Assembly (NCBI GenBank): GCA_022579005.1
Contig: MU401481.1
Span: 1-64,000, forward strand
DNA: 64,000 nucleotides
Direction of reading: 5' to 3'
Origin: Poronia punctata
Lineage: Eukaryota; Ascomycota; Sordariomycetes; Xylariales; Xylariaceae
Shown: one piece after another, positions 47,778-60,700 of the stretch
Layout: every line of letters starts with the position of its first letter
How positions within the stretch are numbered: the first letter of the stretch is position 1
Translations under genes and position numbers: made by a program
The notes under the pieces: model-generated
The model's input: the letters and a program-made list of their open reading frames with translations, nothing else
The model's database searches: none
What the model was told of the DNA's origin: nothing

Positions 47778-49328
47778 TACCTGTAAACCGACTTGAGAAG
47801 GGCTTCCGCTTCTTCCATCTGAGTAGTAGACGGAATCTTCCCTTTTTGCTCCATTTCATGCGATATCATGGCCTGCGCAATCGAAACAAGCACAGTCCTT
47901 TCTGCCAGTCCCAGTCGAAGCTTGCCCTCGAGGAAGCGGACGAGGTATTTTGCTTCGCTAGGTCCTCCCTTGTCTTTAGAGATGTCAACCTTTCCAGTAG
48001 AGTGAGCGTCAGCGGACGAGAGCAACTTCTTGATCAGATCCACTTTTCTCCCCTGAGCTCCGTTGCCGGTCACGGTTGCGACATCCATCAGACCTTTGTG
48101 AACACCCCTGATAGTGAGTGGCTTGGGCTTGAACATGGTCGGCTGAGTGGATCGACTCTTGACCGCAACGAGGCCGAGGTCACCGATATCTTTGTGGTCT
48201 GCTTTGATGACCTGGAGACTACGACCTGTTGTCTCGCCGATCGCTTTCATTATGAGGGACTCGCCGATACCTAGCTCGATGCCGGCGTAATCTGGTGCGA
48301 GTTTGTTTATCATTAGGAGAACCGTGGGCAGAAAGTCATCCGGCGTCAATCGCAGTACCTGCCGAAGGAAGAGCGCGCAATGTTCCGTGATGATGAGTCG
48401 CTTCGTAGTAAGCTCGATGAGAGAAAACGTCGTGCAAAGGGCTGCGTACGGAACAGGCGTCCCAGCTTTCCAATCGGGATAAGGATCCTTGGCCTTGGTC
48501 TTCAACTTGGTCTGGATCTTTTCCCGAGCCTGGCTGGCAGCCTCGGATTTCTCGTCTTCATCCTCGTCCTCCTGTTCGGCTTCGGACGCCGATTCCGAGG
48601 CCATCTCTTCTTTAGTTACCTTATCTTCCTCTACCTCTGCGGCTGGCTCTTTCTTCGATGCTGAGGAAGTTTTGGTCTTGGGTGATTTCTTGGGTGACTT
48701 CTTGGCAGGTTCCTTGGAGGATTTCTTTTTCGGCGTAGTTTTCACTGGTTCGGCGTCTGGCATAACTGCATCCTCGTCTTCATCCTCTTCAACTCGATTT
48801 CGGCGTCTTCGCTGGCGCTTCGTGACTGGGGCTTCTACCTCCTCCTCCTCTGCCTCCTCTTCTAGATCCTGTTCTGGCTCCTCTACTTTAACTTTTGTAG
48901 GCCGCGACGACTTTGCGGCCCGTTTTGGCGACTGTTTTGTAGATTGTGCGGATCGCGTGCGCTTCTTCGTGCCTGCCTCTGTACAGTACGGAATTAGCTG
49001 CGCTCTTCACCGAGAACGCGCCGAGTCTTACCATTGGCTGAATCGGCATTCGCTTTCGTGTCCGGCTCGTCTTTCACACTAGATGGCTCGCTCAAATTCT
49101 CTGTTGGTTCCACCGCATCCTCCGACTCTTCTTTTGCCTTCTTGGCCGGCTTTGTGCTGAAGGACAGCTTCGTTTGCTGTGTCGGGGTGGGCTTCGAGCC
49201 ATTCGGCTGGCCGAAGAATTTCCTGGATAGATGTGTGAGCAGCGACCAACTAAACATCATGCTACAACAGACCCTAGAGTAGTCTGAGACGGCCTCACAT
49301 ACCCCAAGGTAGCTTGTTTTGGCGCCAT
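46332..49328 (-). CDS. CDC9: ATP-dependent DNA ligase I (Cdc9), replication and repair
   Basis: Spliced minus-strand model 49328-49303, 49222-49032, 48978-47781, 47692-46924, 46862-46332; 904 residues. It seals Okazaki fragments and completes excision repair in the nucleus. The N terminus MAPKQATLGKFFG holds a textbook PCNA-interacting box, Q5-x2-L8-x2-F11-F12, split by the first intron. A disordered basic/acidic region to about residue 230 contains Lys-rich clusters suited to nuclear import. The DNA-binding domain follows (about 240-470). The adenylation domain has the active-site lysine K532 in KYDG and EGLMVKML. The OB domain closes the protein. The fourth intron's 5' part is a (GTT)n run. 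The 26-nt first exon is supported by GTATGT and CCAG ends and exact phase. Family knowledge: yeast CDC9 is a cell-cycle-regulated MCB target, and an ACGCGT element lies upstream here. Confidence 0.97.
47747..47777 (-). repeat. (GTT)n microsatellite at an intron 5' end
   Basis: About ten GTT units begin directly after the GTAT donor of the CDC9 intron 47780-47693. Confidence 0.9.
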
Positions 49329-50039
49329 TGTGGATAATCGACGGGAAGTAGCCGTTGCGACTGTGAAGAGGGTGCGACGGGTCGCCACGATGGGCAAAGT
49401 ATGGTAGGATTGGGATTATTGGCGGGTCCCCGAAAAAAAAAAGAGAGGTCGTGCACACGAAGATGTCGCACTCAGAAGGTGACAATTATTTTGACCAAGT
49501 ATCTTACCATTAATTCGAAAAGAGGTATTCAGGACAGGTTTTATAGTGTCGGTGATTTCATGCTCTGAACGGCAGGCAACAACCAGGCTAGAATCAGGTG
49601 ATATGTCGATATAGTATTGGTACTACAGGCAGGAGGTAGGATCGAACATCTAATCGCGACGCGTGCCTAGAATTTGGTCGTTGACCCCAAGCTAGGTGAA
49701 CCGCGTTAATTGATCTGTGACGCGCGCAGGTGTAACAGGGGGTAATTACCCAATTGGAAATGGGGTAAGTAGGTACCTACTTCCCAAGTAGGCACGTACC
49801 TGCTTCGACTCTCGAGTACAGTAACTCTTGACCCACTTTTACATACGACACCACATAAGGAACTACAAGTATGTACCTTACCTAGTGAGTGTGAGCATTC
49901 GTCGATTGCAACCTCCTATCTCAGTTGAAACTACCAGTTTACATAAAACATACCTTGGCATTGGCTCGACCGACTGCTTTCATGTTTATAATACACAGCT
50001 CATAGGCGGAGCATCTCTGCCCGGAAGCAGACAGCCAAG
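49329..50039. promoter_or_regulatory. Divergent promoter region of CDC9 and the HTD2-like gene
   Basis: The 711 bases separate two start codons pointing apart. A perfect MluI cell-cycle box ACGCGT lies at 49659-49664, with a related ACGCG at 49720-49724 inside a CGCGCG cluster. In yeasts, MBF binds ACGCGT upstream of replication genes including CDC9. That it works so here is inference. No TATA-like box was assigned. Confidence 0.55.
49659..49664. promoter_or_regulatory. MluI cell-cycle box (ACGCGT) upstream of CDC9
   Basis: The palindromic hexamer lies 331 bases upstream of the CDC9 start codon. A second ACGCG core is 61 bases further upstream (49720). Confidence 0.5.
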
Positions 50040-51312
50040 ATGAGAGGTCTCCTCATCAAGGCACCCACGAGGCCGATGAGCCAGCTCACAAAGCAGCTGA
50101 GCCAAAAGTCGGCCCTAGCAACACAACGGCGACATCTCAGCATAGACATCGACCGCATCAAGGCCGACATGTTTTCTCGCACGCACCGCGTTCACAGGGA
50201 CTACTTGCAGGGCGGTAAATCGCGCCTCTTGGACAACGCATTGTCCGACCTCGTGCCCGAGGCGGACCAGCTGCGTTATGGTCCCAGGGTACACAAGGCT
50301 ATGGAAGACCCGCGTTATAAGATAACCCCGCATGCCCCGCGTGCGCTCCCGCCCGGCCACCATCTAATATATTTCCCGCCGGCCTTTCCCGGGTCGAAGC
50401 TTAGTTCGGATGGTGCCGATCAGTATCACAGTCCGGGCGTCCCCGAGTTCACGCGGCGGGTGTGGGCGTCGGGTTCCCTGGCCGGCCTCCAGACGTCGGG
50501 GTTGCTTCTCGGTGAACCGGCCGTGTGCCTCGAACGCATAATTGACGTCTCCTCCAAGGGCCCGCCGGGCGCCGAGAAGATCTTCGTCGAAATTCTGAGG
50601 GAGCACGTGTCGAGGTCCGAGTTCTACAGATCGTTCGACATGTGGAAGAAGGAGCTCCGGCCTCGGATGGAGATCTTGGATCCCAATGAAGACGCATCCA
50701 TTGTTGGGCCGACGAGACTTACGGAGCGCAGGACTCTAGTGTTCATGCGCTCGCTGACCGAGGAAGAGAAACAGGCGAGTCTGACAATGGATCGCAAGAT
50801 AATCAGGTGCAAGTGCCCCCCTCAACTAAGCCGCCCCCCTTTATCCGTGCGCTCGCGCCAAAGTGAGGATACATGACTGACCATCTCTGATAGCCTCGAT
50901 GTTGCCCAGCTACTCCAGGACTATGACACCTACAAAGAACCTCCTCTTCCAATTTAGCGCGCTAAGCTACAATGCGCACCGCATCCACCTCGACACCGCC
51001 TATTGTCGCGAGGTAGAGGGCTACCGCACACTCCTAGTCCATGGCCCTTTATCCCTGAACATCATGATTGCGGTACTGCGATCGTATCTTGCTGAGCAGG
51101 GTTGGCCGGGGCGGGCAGACCTCCAGCGCATCGACTATCGCCATCTAGCCCCACTTTACGTCGACGAGCCCTTCCGCGTGTGTCTCCGCCCGGAACTACG
51201 GCCAAACAGCAGCGGCGCCGCTTCGGGCTCATCTAAGTGGCACCTCTGGATCGAGAACGCGGATGGTGGAGTCTCCGTTAAAGCCGAGGCCACGACTAAG
51301 CGGGTATTATAA
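50040..51312 (+). CDS. HTD2: Mitochondrial 3-hydroxyacyl-thioester dehydratase, Htd2-like hot-dog protein
   Basis: Spliced model 50040-50806, 50910-51312; 389 residues. The first 35 residues are rich in Arg, Lys, Ser and Gln and lack acids, as expected of a mitochondrial presequence. The C-terminal exon carries LLFQFSALSYNAHRIHLD, which corresponds to the hydratase motif region of the family, followed by YRTLLVHGPL. Family knowledge: Htd2 dehydrates 3-hydroxyacyl-ACP in the mitochondrial type II fatty acid synthesis pathway that supplies octanoate for lipoate. A distant mesaconyl-CoA hydratase-type role is an alternative. The intron acceptor is CCCAG at 50909. An upstream TAG acceptor would put the conserved block out of frame. 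The gene starts head-to-head with CDC9. Confidence 0.85.
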
Positions 51313-51727
51313 CTACTCAAAAGCCTCTAACCTAGCTCGAATAGCCTATACCAGGAAGAAAAGATACCCTCGACACTAATAGCGTTGGCGAAATCCATTG
51401 GAGAAATCCACAGCCTGCAGAGGTTGTAGGTTCCATAGAATATAACCTTCAAATAAATGACATTTAAACTACGTGATGGTAGGCTAGATCGGACAATCTA
51501 GATTTCCTAGATTCTGGGTATCATGCAACTAACAGACGGACAAAGGGAAAAGGAGAAAATAGGCATGTCCCTGACGCCGCCGTCTTCCCTTCCCATATAC
51601 TATTCCATGTACCACCAAGGGCGAGAGCCGGTCCTCTATATATACATTTACACAAAAGAAAAGAGTCCAAAACGACCGGTCTTTGTATGAAATCAACCCC
51701 CTCGAGCTCGAGAAGGTGTTTCGAGAC
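51313..51727. other. Convergent 3' regions of the HTD2-like and LRR genes
   Basis: 415 bases with no gene and no notable repeat. Confidence 0.7.
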
Positions 51728-54700
51728 TCATAGATAAGGGCTTGCTGGGTGACTATTCAAACCGTAGTCCGAGCTCACCGACTCTTCCTCGATGACATAG
51801 GTGTCGTGGTACTGACTCGACGCCCGGCGAGCAGATATGGCCTGGAGATCAGCCATCGAGAGGGCGCTAGACAATGTGATTGGGGATATATCCCCTAAAG
51901 AGGCGGCGAGGAGGCTGGCGTCGGAGTCTCTTCTCCTGCCCTGTAGCTGTTGTGGGGTAGACTTGGGCACGAGCCATGAAGGCAGGTCTTCGTCATCCCA
52001 AGCTTCGAGGTACTCCTTTTCAAATCCAAAGCTCTCGCCCAAGAGGTTACTCCTATTCCTTAATAGAACGGCTTTCACCTTCTCCACCTCGGCGTCCCAA
52101 TGAGCGTTCAGCCATGCTAGCAACCCTTCGAGGCGGCTTTCTCCCGATTTCTTCACTAGCTTTTCTTGCGCCTTCAGCAAGGGCCGCTTGTGCCCCTGCA
52201 CGAAGACCCTCCTCTCCTTGTTGATAGCAAATTCACGATCTGCCTCGGAAAGGGGGAAGGATATGAGCTGGTCGTTGTGACTGAGTGCTTGGACGATTTC
52301 GCCAAACTGGTGGTGATCGAAGTTGTTGTTTCTGATATCGAACATCACTAAGCCCTTGTTGGCCGCTAGTATGCGACATAGTTCTGTCAAGTCTCGGGCA
52401 GATCCGATATCGTGGTTTCGCAACCGAAGCTGGCGGAGAGCCGTGTTGTCTTTGAGCCCGCACAAGGCACCCGAAAGCCCCCAGCCAAGCTGTCCGTCTT
52501 CAAGCTTTCCACTGTAGCCAGACAAATCCAGATATTTCAATGTGCTGTTCGTCCGAAAGAAGTTTGATATTACATCCGATGTTTCCGGAGTGATCCGACC
52601 AGGTGGGCCGGTGCCTGCCATACTCAAGAATTCGATCGTTTTATTATGAGACAGTGCCGTCAACAGCCGGTTGAAGTTCGATTCGTGCTGAAGTTGTATC
52701 ATGTCCAAATTGAGTTTGGCAGGGGCCTCATTTCCGTGTATGAGATCTATCCAATCCGTTGAGCCATGCTCCAAAGGATTGCCATTGAGGGAGAGATGTG
52801 TGTTCCGACCGCCGCCAATACGACATAATATGCCCGTAGCCAGTTCTCCATTGATACCGCAATTGTTGAGTGACAGACGCCGCAATTCACGTGATTCATC
52901 AAGCTCCAGCCACTTCATAATCCCACAAAGCGTGTCGAAATTCAACTTGAGACTTATCAGCAGTTATTCATAACACAATGGGGGACATGCACACCTTCCA
53001 ACCCGAGAGATCTAGTTCCTCCAGCCGCCATGCTTGGGAAGAATCGGAACTGCTCCAGGGCCTGAACAAGGGCTGTTGCAGATCTCCCCTTATTGTGTAG
53101 GCAAGATTTAAACGTCTGAGTCGGCTCGTGTCGTTCAAGGTCGATGCAATCCTCCAAGCCTCTACGCGACCAGGGTTGTAAGACGTGTCGAGTTCTTCGA
53201 GGGAACTTCGTTGTTCGTGTAAGGCTTCCCAGATATAAACAAAAGACGCGTCATCGATATTGCAGCGCGAGATCTCGAACGTTCTCAAGAAATTAGGCCG
53301 GTGTTGAGCTAGGCGGGCTATACATATGTTAGCAGCGGGTTCTCAAGTCGTGTAGCCCAAGCCAAGACGTCTTGGACTTACCGAGCTCGACAGCATCGAC
53401 CTCGCCAATGGCATTCCCGCTCAACGTGACAGAGTTGCAACGCGTCTGCAAAGATTTCCAGAGCAGAATTAACGGAGGCATTATCTCGCATACACCGGCT
53501 GATGTAGACGAAGGCGTGTCCTCAAGCTGCACAGGCGCGATCGTAGGCACATTGCGGAGTACGTTGGTCAAATCGATGTATCTGATCGATTCGGATCCAA
53601 GTAGCATCGCTACGATTTCCTGAAACAAAACAGATGAAGGTTCGACCACGTCGACTTCGCTGCGTGTGAGACTGCGCTTTCCTGCTCAAGGATCAGTCAC
53701 AAGTTTATTCCCATATTGGCGCCGCTTTGCACCCAACTAACCTGTACGCGAGAGCCAGACAACAGATTCAAGTCTATGATCATTGTCATACTTATGTGAG
53801 AGACTCGAAAAATCAATGTCGTGGAATGACAGGCCTTTAAAGAATTCGTTGAATCGCAGGGCCCGAAAGACTAAACACTGGCGTCAACATATACCGGGTA
53901 ACTCGGTGCCAGAAAGGGGTGTTGAGGCGGAACAAGCTATGACTTACCAGCCAGGAGTTGGTGAGCTGTATACTGCGGCCGGTTGGCCGGCTTCAGCAGG
54001 CAAAACTGAGGAGCGTACCGCACATCCTTCCACTTCACTGTCCATTGGACGGGCGCGCAGTGATACCCCTCGATAAATGCATCCAAGGTAGTTTTGAACC
54101 CTCCGTAATCTTCGCCATTTGGTAACGGCATTTGTTGGGCCTCGTCGTACATGTAGAATACCTCTCGCCTCGTCCATAAAGGCCAGGCTGGCTTGAGATA
54201 GGAATCCGCCTTGAAAAGTCTAGAAATAATCGTTCGATAGAATCGGCTCGAGAGTTCTAGTTTCTGCGGCCGGTCTAGAGGCAAACTGTTTGGAGTTAGC
54301 GTATCCAGTTTGTCATCACCAGCAGGTTTAGGCGATATTTACCGAAACAAAAGGTCGAACCGCTCGTCATTCACGCTCACCCGAACTCGAGAAAGCGTAA
54401 CGAGGCCGAATTGGACTAGGCTAGGATTGACTTTCTGACCATTCGACGACCTCGAAAACTGGGCCAGGAGTAACGAGTTTTTGGTGAATGCGAGATAAAA
54501 GGACGAAGACTCCCTCCAGTTCTTCTTAAGCTCTCCGGCCAGTCTTGTGTACGGTTTTCGGGGTACAACGGGGTATATCTCGGTGCCCATGTCCATGTCG
54601 ATGTCATGTTTGCGTTTGGCCTCTAGGATCAAAGCGAAGTCCATTGCAATTTCAGACGGGGCCATCTCTTCGCCAACAGCTTTAACTCTCGCCTTGACCG

Positions 54701-55415
54701 CTTGTCGAATCTGTTTTAGCCAGTCATCCCGCTCGTCCGGGAGGTGGAAGTCGAGCTGCATCGAGTCGAAACTGTGTACAAAAGTGGAACTTTTCCACCA
54801 GATCTCAAGACCAAACGAAGGCCGAGTCCCCTCATCTTTGAATACCGATACGACCTTCTCGAGAGGCACAGAGGTCTCGGCCGAGATTAAGGGGCCCTTG
54901 AGCGATGTATGTGACTTTATAGGAGACAAAGCCCTTAATCCGTTCTGATCTGGCGTGGATATGGCGGGAAAACTTTGCTCGGCCGCGGTCCGGCTTTTGA
55001 ACCGGAACAATGTCGAAGGAGTCAGGACAAGGTATTCTCTCTTCGGCTTCAACACAGAAGGTTCGGGTTGCAATGCACCCGATTTAATTATATGGCTGAC
55101 ATCACCGTGAACACTGGTACTTCGGCTGAGAATAGAAGGGGTAGTGGGTCCAGTAGATGTCGAGCCACGGCTAGTGCTGCCATCGGTAGATGATTTCGAA
55201 TCTTTTCGAATCAAATTATCCTTATGAGTGCCCGGCGGTGCGCTCTTTCGCAGGGTCCTCCTAGGTGTTCCTGCAGCCGACAAGTCCGAATCGGAGCCAA
55301 TCGACAAGTGCGATATCTGCGAGCTGATGCTGAGGGATCGGATCGCCTTCATCGGTGAGAACGAAGTTCGTCTCTGCGAGGGCATCTTCTGCTGGGGAGC
55401 ATTGATAGAATCCAT
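51728..55415 (-). CDS. PH-like domain plus leucine-rich-repeat (RNI-like) protein
   Basis: Spliced minus-strand model 55415-54343, 54285-53948, 53870-53742, 53681-53382, 53317-52995, 52945-51728; 1126 residues. All five introns are 41-77 nt and close in frame. The last uses the acceptor CAAG before LNFDTLCGIM. Residues 1-120 are Ser/Thr-rich with a basic patch, probably disordered. Residues about 125-260 look like a pleckstrin-homology-type domain (REYLVLTPSTLFRFKS, PLEKVVSVFKDEG, DWLKQIRQAV), and about 290-360 resemble a second such unit (SSFYLAFTKNSLLLAQ). From about 490 leucine-rich repeats appear: IRYIDLTNVL, LRRLNLAYTI, LRRLSLNNCGI, LKYLDLSGYSG, LRQLRLRNHDIG. The final 150 residues are charged and then Ser-rich. 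The order of parts recalls CARMIL-type actin regulators, but the capping-protein-binding motif was not recognised, so function is not assigned. Confidence 0.85.
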
Positions 55416-56480
55416 CCTCGCAGATTGGCAGTTTAGTCGGTGTTAGGACCGGTATGCTTAATTCGCCATTGCGATCACTCCAGACGAGGACCGCGATATC
55501 CGATCAGTTATGCACGAACTCGGTTAGAGGATTTGGACGTCTGCACACTCAGCAGACAACCAGCTGTATGCGTGGGTTCGCTGTTCTCGTCGAGGGATGT
55601 GGTTTGGCGTGCAGTCCCTCAGATAGTCCTTTCCAGAATCATCTTATCGAATAGGTAACTGTATTCTTGCGGTTGAGAATGTTTTAAGAATGGTAAGGAG
55701 TCGACCACCTAGCCAGTTCCGGGTCGCTTGCGAAGGTGAAAGACAACCAGCTACCTAGGGTAGGATAGCAATGTATGAATAGGAATTAGATATGGGAGAG
55801 AACACCTACCTAACCCGATTTTAACCCATCCCTCTTCTGTCGGTATCAGAATGATCGAACTGTTGCGTTGGTGTAGGTACATAAGGTAATTCCCCGCTAA
55901 ACCAAGCCAGCCCTTCCTTTCGTTATCAGTACCTTCTTTGTTCTCTTGCCCACGATGACGCGAAGAGCCAGTTTTGGAAAATAGTCCGTCCAATCGGGTG
56001 CCAGAAGTGTGCGTAATTAACGTGTACCCTAGAGACATAATGCTGGCGTATGGCACCTACTATGTATCTGGTAGCCTCGGACTACATTGGTGGGGACGGG
56101 ATGTCCGTACCTGTACAGGTATCCAGATACATACATGTGTGTAACCAGATAACGTATGACGCCAAATCCGGGGGAGGCGCTACACTAGAATAGGTACATG
56201 TACTTAGAACAGCATACATCGCAATCTTGATCTGTGAATGCGCTTTTGGTGGGGAATTGCCATTTCAAAAGCCATCATCTTCGCCTATTAATTTTCAAAT
56301 ACCTACCTTTACACAACATCGATGCCTGTCTCGATTGTTTTGGTTCTTTAGTATTACCAAGAATAACATACCAAGCCTATAGTGCTTGGCAGTCAGAACA
56401 CAACTTGAAAACCTATAGCTACTTAGTACCTACCCAAAGTACTCGTAGGTACGAGTAGAAACCTAATGTAGGTACTCAGT

Positions 56481-56507
56481 TCGTTCTGGTCGTTCTGGTC
56501 GTTCTGG
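56481..56507 (+). repeat. Three tandem copies of TCGTTCTGG
   Basis: Perfect 9-bp unit, three copies plus a partial fourth (TCGTTCC). Confidence 0.9.
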
Positions 56508-57697
56508 TCGTTCCGACATTCCTTGCCTTGGCGCCACAGAACGCCAAGCCTGTTAGGTATGCTGGTTAGGTCGGCAACTTTGGTAAAGTATTGATAAAAA
56601 CTGTTGGAAAACATACGACATTATCGTTTAGTGCTGTCCGCCCATGTTTTTATTTTTTCATTGCCATTATTGATGGTTGTCCTCTTGTTTTTGGAATTAT
56701 ATCCTTCAAAACACGTAGCTCGCAGCTCGCAGCATACCCAACTTCCGGTGTCTGCATTACACGAGGTAGGTAAAGTAGGTACTCGTAATTCCAGCGGGCT
56801 CTGGAAACATTTGATCCAGAACTAGCGTCGAGATCTACGCCGTTGCTATCAAGATCCCACGGTTTATTACGTATCCTTCCATTCCGTTTCCTGGCAGTGC
56901 TCAGATCCGTTCCCTAACATTTTGGCCATTCCCACACATTCCAACCTGATCCCCATGACGATCTTAAAATCAAGGTTGGTGGTATCTTTACCTACTGAGC
57001 ATGGCAGTGCATGGGTACCTTTGTCCCGGGACAGACACGTAACCGAGATACATGTTTTTACGCATGTGGTTATCGACCTAGGCTAGCCTCTGCTAGCTTG
57101 GGGCTGTCCAATATCGAAATCTATCCCGAGTCAGTTTTCTTAAACTACCTACGATGGTATTAATATTACGTAGCTAGGTAAACATTCTTCCAAAAAAAAA
57201 AAAAAAATCTTACGTGTATATCCGCATTCAGAATCTTTTTGTAAAATGGATTTCAAGGGCGCGACTATCTCGCGTGTACCGGCAACTACAAAATATTGGT
57301 TTAGCTTAAAACCATCTAGATTCTAGTTATGTGCAACAACACAAGACAGAAGATGCTTGTAGATGGCAGAAGCTCTGTTTACGTGTACTCGTATACACGG
57401 ACGAATACATGGGAATGTCTAATTGGTGGAGATTAAAAGCAAATGTCAACACAACTACAAAGTACGTGCTTTTCCATGCATTTTCATAAGTCAGGGAAGC
57501 CAATTGATGACTCTTGGAGATCGTACGATATTTTGGTTCTGGACGCAAGAGATGTTTATCTCCGTGGCTGGTCCAGAGAAGAGAGGTTGTGACCTGACCG
57601 ACCCCGCAGCCGCTCAACCCGTGGGCCGTACCGAGCATAAGCACCAATGCACGCGTAGGTAAGCCAAACAATAATTACGTTGTACATACTTTACCTA

Positions 57698-57733
57698 GAA
57701 TATGCACCAGAATATGCACCAGAATATGCACCA
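57698..57733 (+). repeat. Three tandem copies of AGAATATGCACC
   Basis: Perfect 12-bp unit, three copies, followed by AGAACGC. Located in gene-poor DNA. Confidence 0.95.
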
Positions 57734-60700
57734 GAACGCATTTGATATATGGTTTGTTTCGGACCGGCGAACAGCACAGGTACGCACATATAAGTCGACC
57801 GGTTCGAGAGCAGCTGTGGTTCCGTTGCTTGCTGACTACTTAGGTAGGTACACAGCTCGAAGCTTTGGTGTGTGGACAAGTTCATATTAACCTAGGTTAA
57901 TCTCAATATACATGTTCAACAGTCACAGAGCACATTCAGTAGGTATGTAGGGAGAGAGAGGAAACTTGAGATACCGGGTGTTGGGGTCGCAAGTGCAGGC
58001 TGCATGCATGCATACATGCATTGCTTACTGCATCGTACCACGGTCCACCACGGGCAAAGCTTGAAGGGTGTGCCGGGCGCCGGCATAACACACAATATTC
58101 GTTTATTTCTCCCCGTGCACATGGGTAGGTAAAAGATCGACGTTGGTATTCCGATATGCAGGATGCCGGATGCAGGATGCAGAGTAATTTATCGTGTCCC
58201 CTACGTGCGCAGTGTGATGAGGCTACTCTCTAAGATACATTGGTAGTCCATGAAGGAAGAGAAGAGGCTCTTCGAATATATCGGTGATATCCATCATCAA
58301 CGGTAATCTCACCATCGGCGCTTGATGCGCCCAGTGACCAAAGTGGCTGGCTAGGTCTTGAGATGTTGTGTTTACGATTACACAGCTGGTCAACCGTCAA
58401 TCATACGGTGTCATCCATAAACAAGTTGTTTGCTTGATTTTCTGTTACACGACGGGCTCAGGTTACATTTTGGAGATTGGCTGTCGCTCCTGAATCCTCT
58501 ATATTCGGGCGTGCTAGGTTAGGTGTTTACTCATACACGGGCACTCTGCTTTTGCTTTTTTCCCCCCTTGACACTGCGAAATTGTTACGTCGGTGGCTTC
58601 TCAAATAAGATCCTTTTCCTGGCTCCGACAGTAGGTAAGGATTGCAACGCTCACCCAGTGTGCATATATTGTAAAACAGATGTGACCGATATGGACGCTC
58701 TTTCCTTCCTGGCTGCGATAGCCAAATAGGTATTGGGCCATTTGACGCCCCTCGATCACTCAACCCTAATGCGTGCTTTCGGTATCCCGTAGACGAGGAG
58801 ATCACCCTCTTATCAGACATGCGGTAAGAGAGGAATTGTTGTCATCTGCGTTTTTCCCAAGCACGTGAAGCTTCTTACCTGTCGTGCGGGATCTTTCCAG
58901 GTTTTAGAATACCTGTCTAGACCACAAGGGTCTCATTCCACACATGTCTTGCCGCTGCTCTTTTATGTCATCATCTTACATAGTCTGGGGCTTTGGGCTG
59001 GCCGACTTGTCATGTCGCACAGATATGCAGACCATTTACCGAAGCACATCACTAGATTCGACAGTGTGGCGCCCATAGTAACTGCATTTGAACACTTAGA
59101 TCACATTACTCTTCCAGATCGGGGTTTAACTATGGTGGTATCAGACAACCCATCATTGAAACGCCAAACCAGACGCAGGAACAATATTTACCGGTCGTAG
59201 AAGCGATCGGCTCTAGCTAACCCCTATGTCTAGAGCTACGTACCATCAGCTATCAATCAGGGCTATGGTGAATCCCACTGAACGGGCCAGGAGACGAACC
59301 GAGAGCAGGATGAAGTTTTCTCGTCGTATTGGTGTGGCTACTATCTAGTTCCTCGGTTCGCAAGCTGAATTCCTCTGAAGAAGATACGATAACTGGGAAC
59401 CAACGGCAACAGTCGTTAGCCTAGCCACGTGCTAGCTTCGGCTCACCAGGTTTCCGATCATGTAAACAACATTGGTAAGCGACAATACCTCCAATAATCT
59501 CCGGGTTGTAGCTAATAGTAGCCGATTAGTATCTGTCCTGTGGAAACCGAGTTTTAGGTACGCTTTATGCCACGGCTATACGGCCAACGGATAGATGACC
59601 TGTAAGCGAATGGCCCCTGTGTGCAGAACAGAGTCCACGGCTTGTAAACACAGCGGAGAGACCTTCATAGACCCGTTAAAGAATACCGCGGTGACTGTCA
59701 AGACTTTGGACGGTTGTATTCGGACATCTGGTCTCGGAATTGCATCTTTCTCTGATCCCTGGTTTTCTTGGGTTCCCCCTGCCCCGACATTAATCGATTA
59801 TTGTTTGATGCTGAGATTGCGCTGGCCATTCTCAGCAGCGTAGGAAGGAAATAGCCAGAAATCTAACCTGTTCACCTGGTTTAGAAGCCATGTTTTTGGG
59901 CAGCTCATCTATAAAACGTGTCGTGGAATGTTTTATAACTTATCAGCATCACTCACGCATTTGTCTTGGTCTTCCTAACATCGATGGCCTCCATCCCGTG
60001 CGGTCATGCGGTCATGCGGGAGTTGATGTGGGATACCTTGTCCCTGATGACTATTACCTAACAAGGTCCCAAGTATTAGTCCGTTTGCAGATTAAAGTGA
60101 AGCTGTAGTATAGAGGTGCGAACAATAAGCGCACATGTGACTCAGCTAAGCCATGACTTGCTCCTGAGCACCATGGTGCAGAGGATACGACCAAGGTAGG
60201 CATCGTGGGTGGCATCCTGGTGTCAGAACAACCGACGAACTTATCCACGGCCAATACTCTTCTCGAACGTATTGGATGCGGCGAGGGAGCTATCCAGTGC
60301 CCTCATGAGAAAGATGTAAGCCCCCAGCCTCACCCCTATCACCCCTATCTAGACCACGGAGGTAAAGAATTTGTCAAGATTAATTCACTCTTGTACGATA
60401 AGGCTCGCCGTTTCGATGCCGTTAAGGATACTCGAGCCATCGGTTGTTATGCAGGGCGCGCTGGGAAAGAATATCACAAAAGGCGAGATGTGCAAGATCT
60501 CCTCCTAACCAGATGAGCGAGCTAACAAGTAGTAGGTACCTGTAACCTACTACTAGCCGTAGCGACATATGGCATGATAACCGACTCACTTTATCTAGAT
60601 AGAGCTGAAAAATGAGTTTACCTACCTACCAGCAGCAAGCTAAAATGTAACTTTGAAAAAGGCAAGACATGAAACACACACGTACGGGTCGACAACTAGA

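Noticed and set aside
50887..50893. Alternative TAG splice acceptor in the HTD2-like gene
   Set aside because: It would put the conserved SALSYNAHRIH block out of frame. The CCCAG acceptor at 50909 keeps it in frame.
58865..59200. 111-codon open frame on the plus strand
   Set aside because: A hydrophobic segment is present but no domain or neighbouring exon supports it. It may be chance.
60205..60516. 103-codon open frame on the plus strand
   Set aside because: No recognised motif and no support for expression or splicing.
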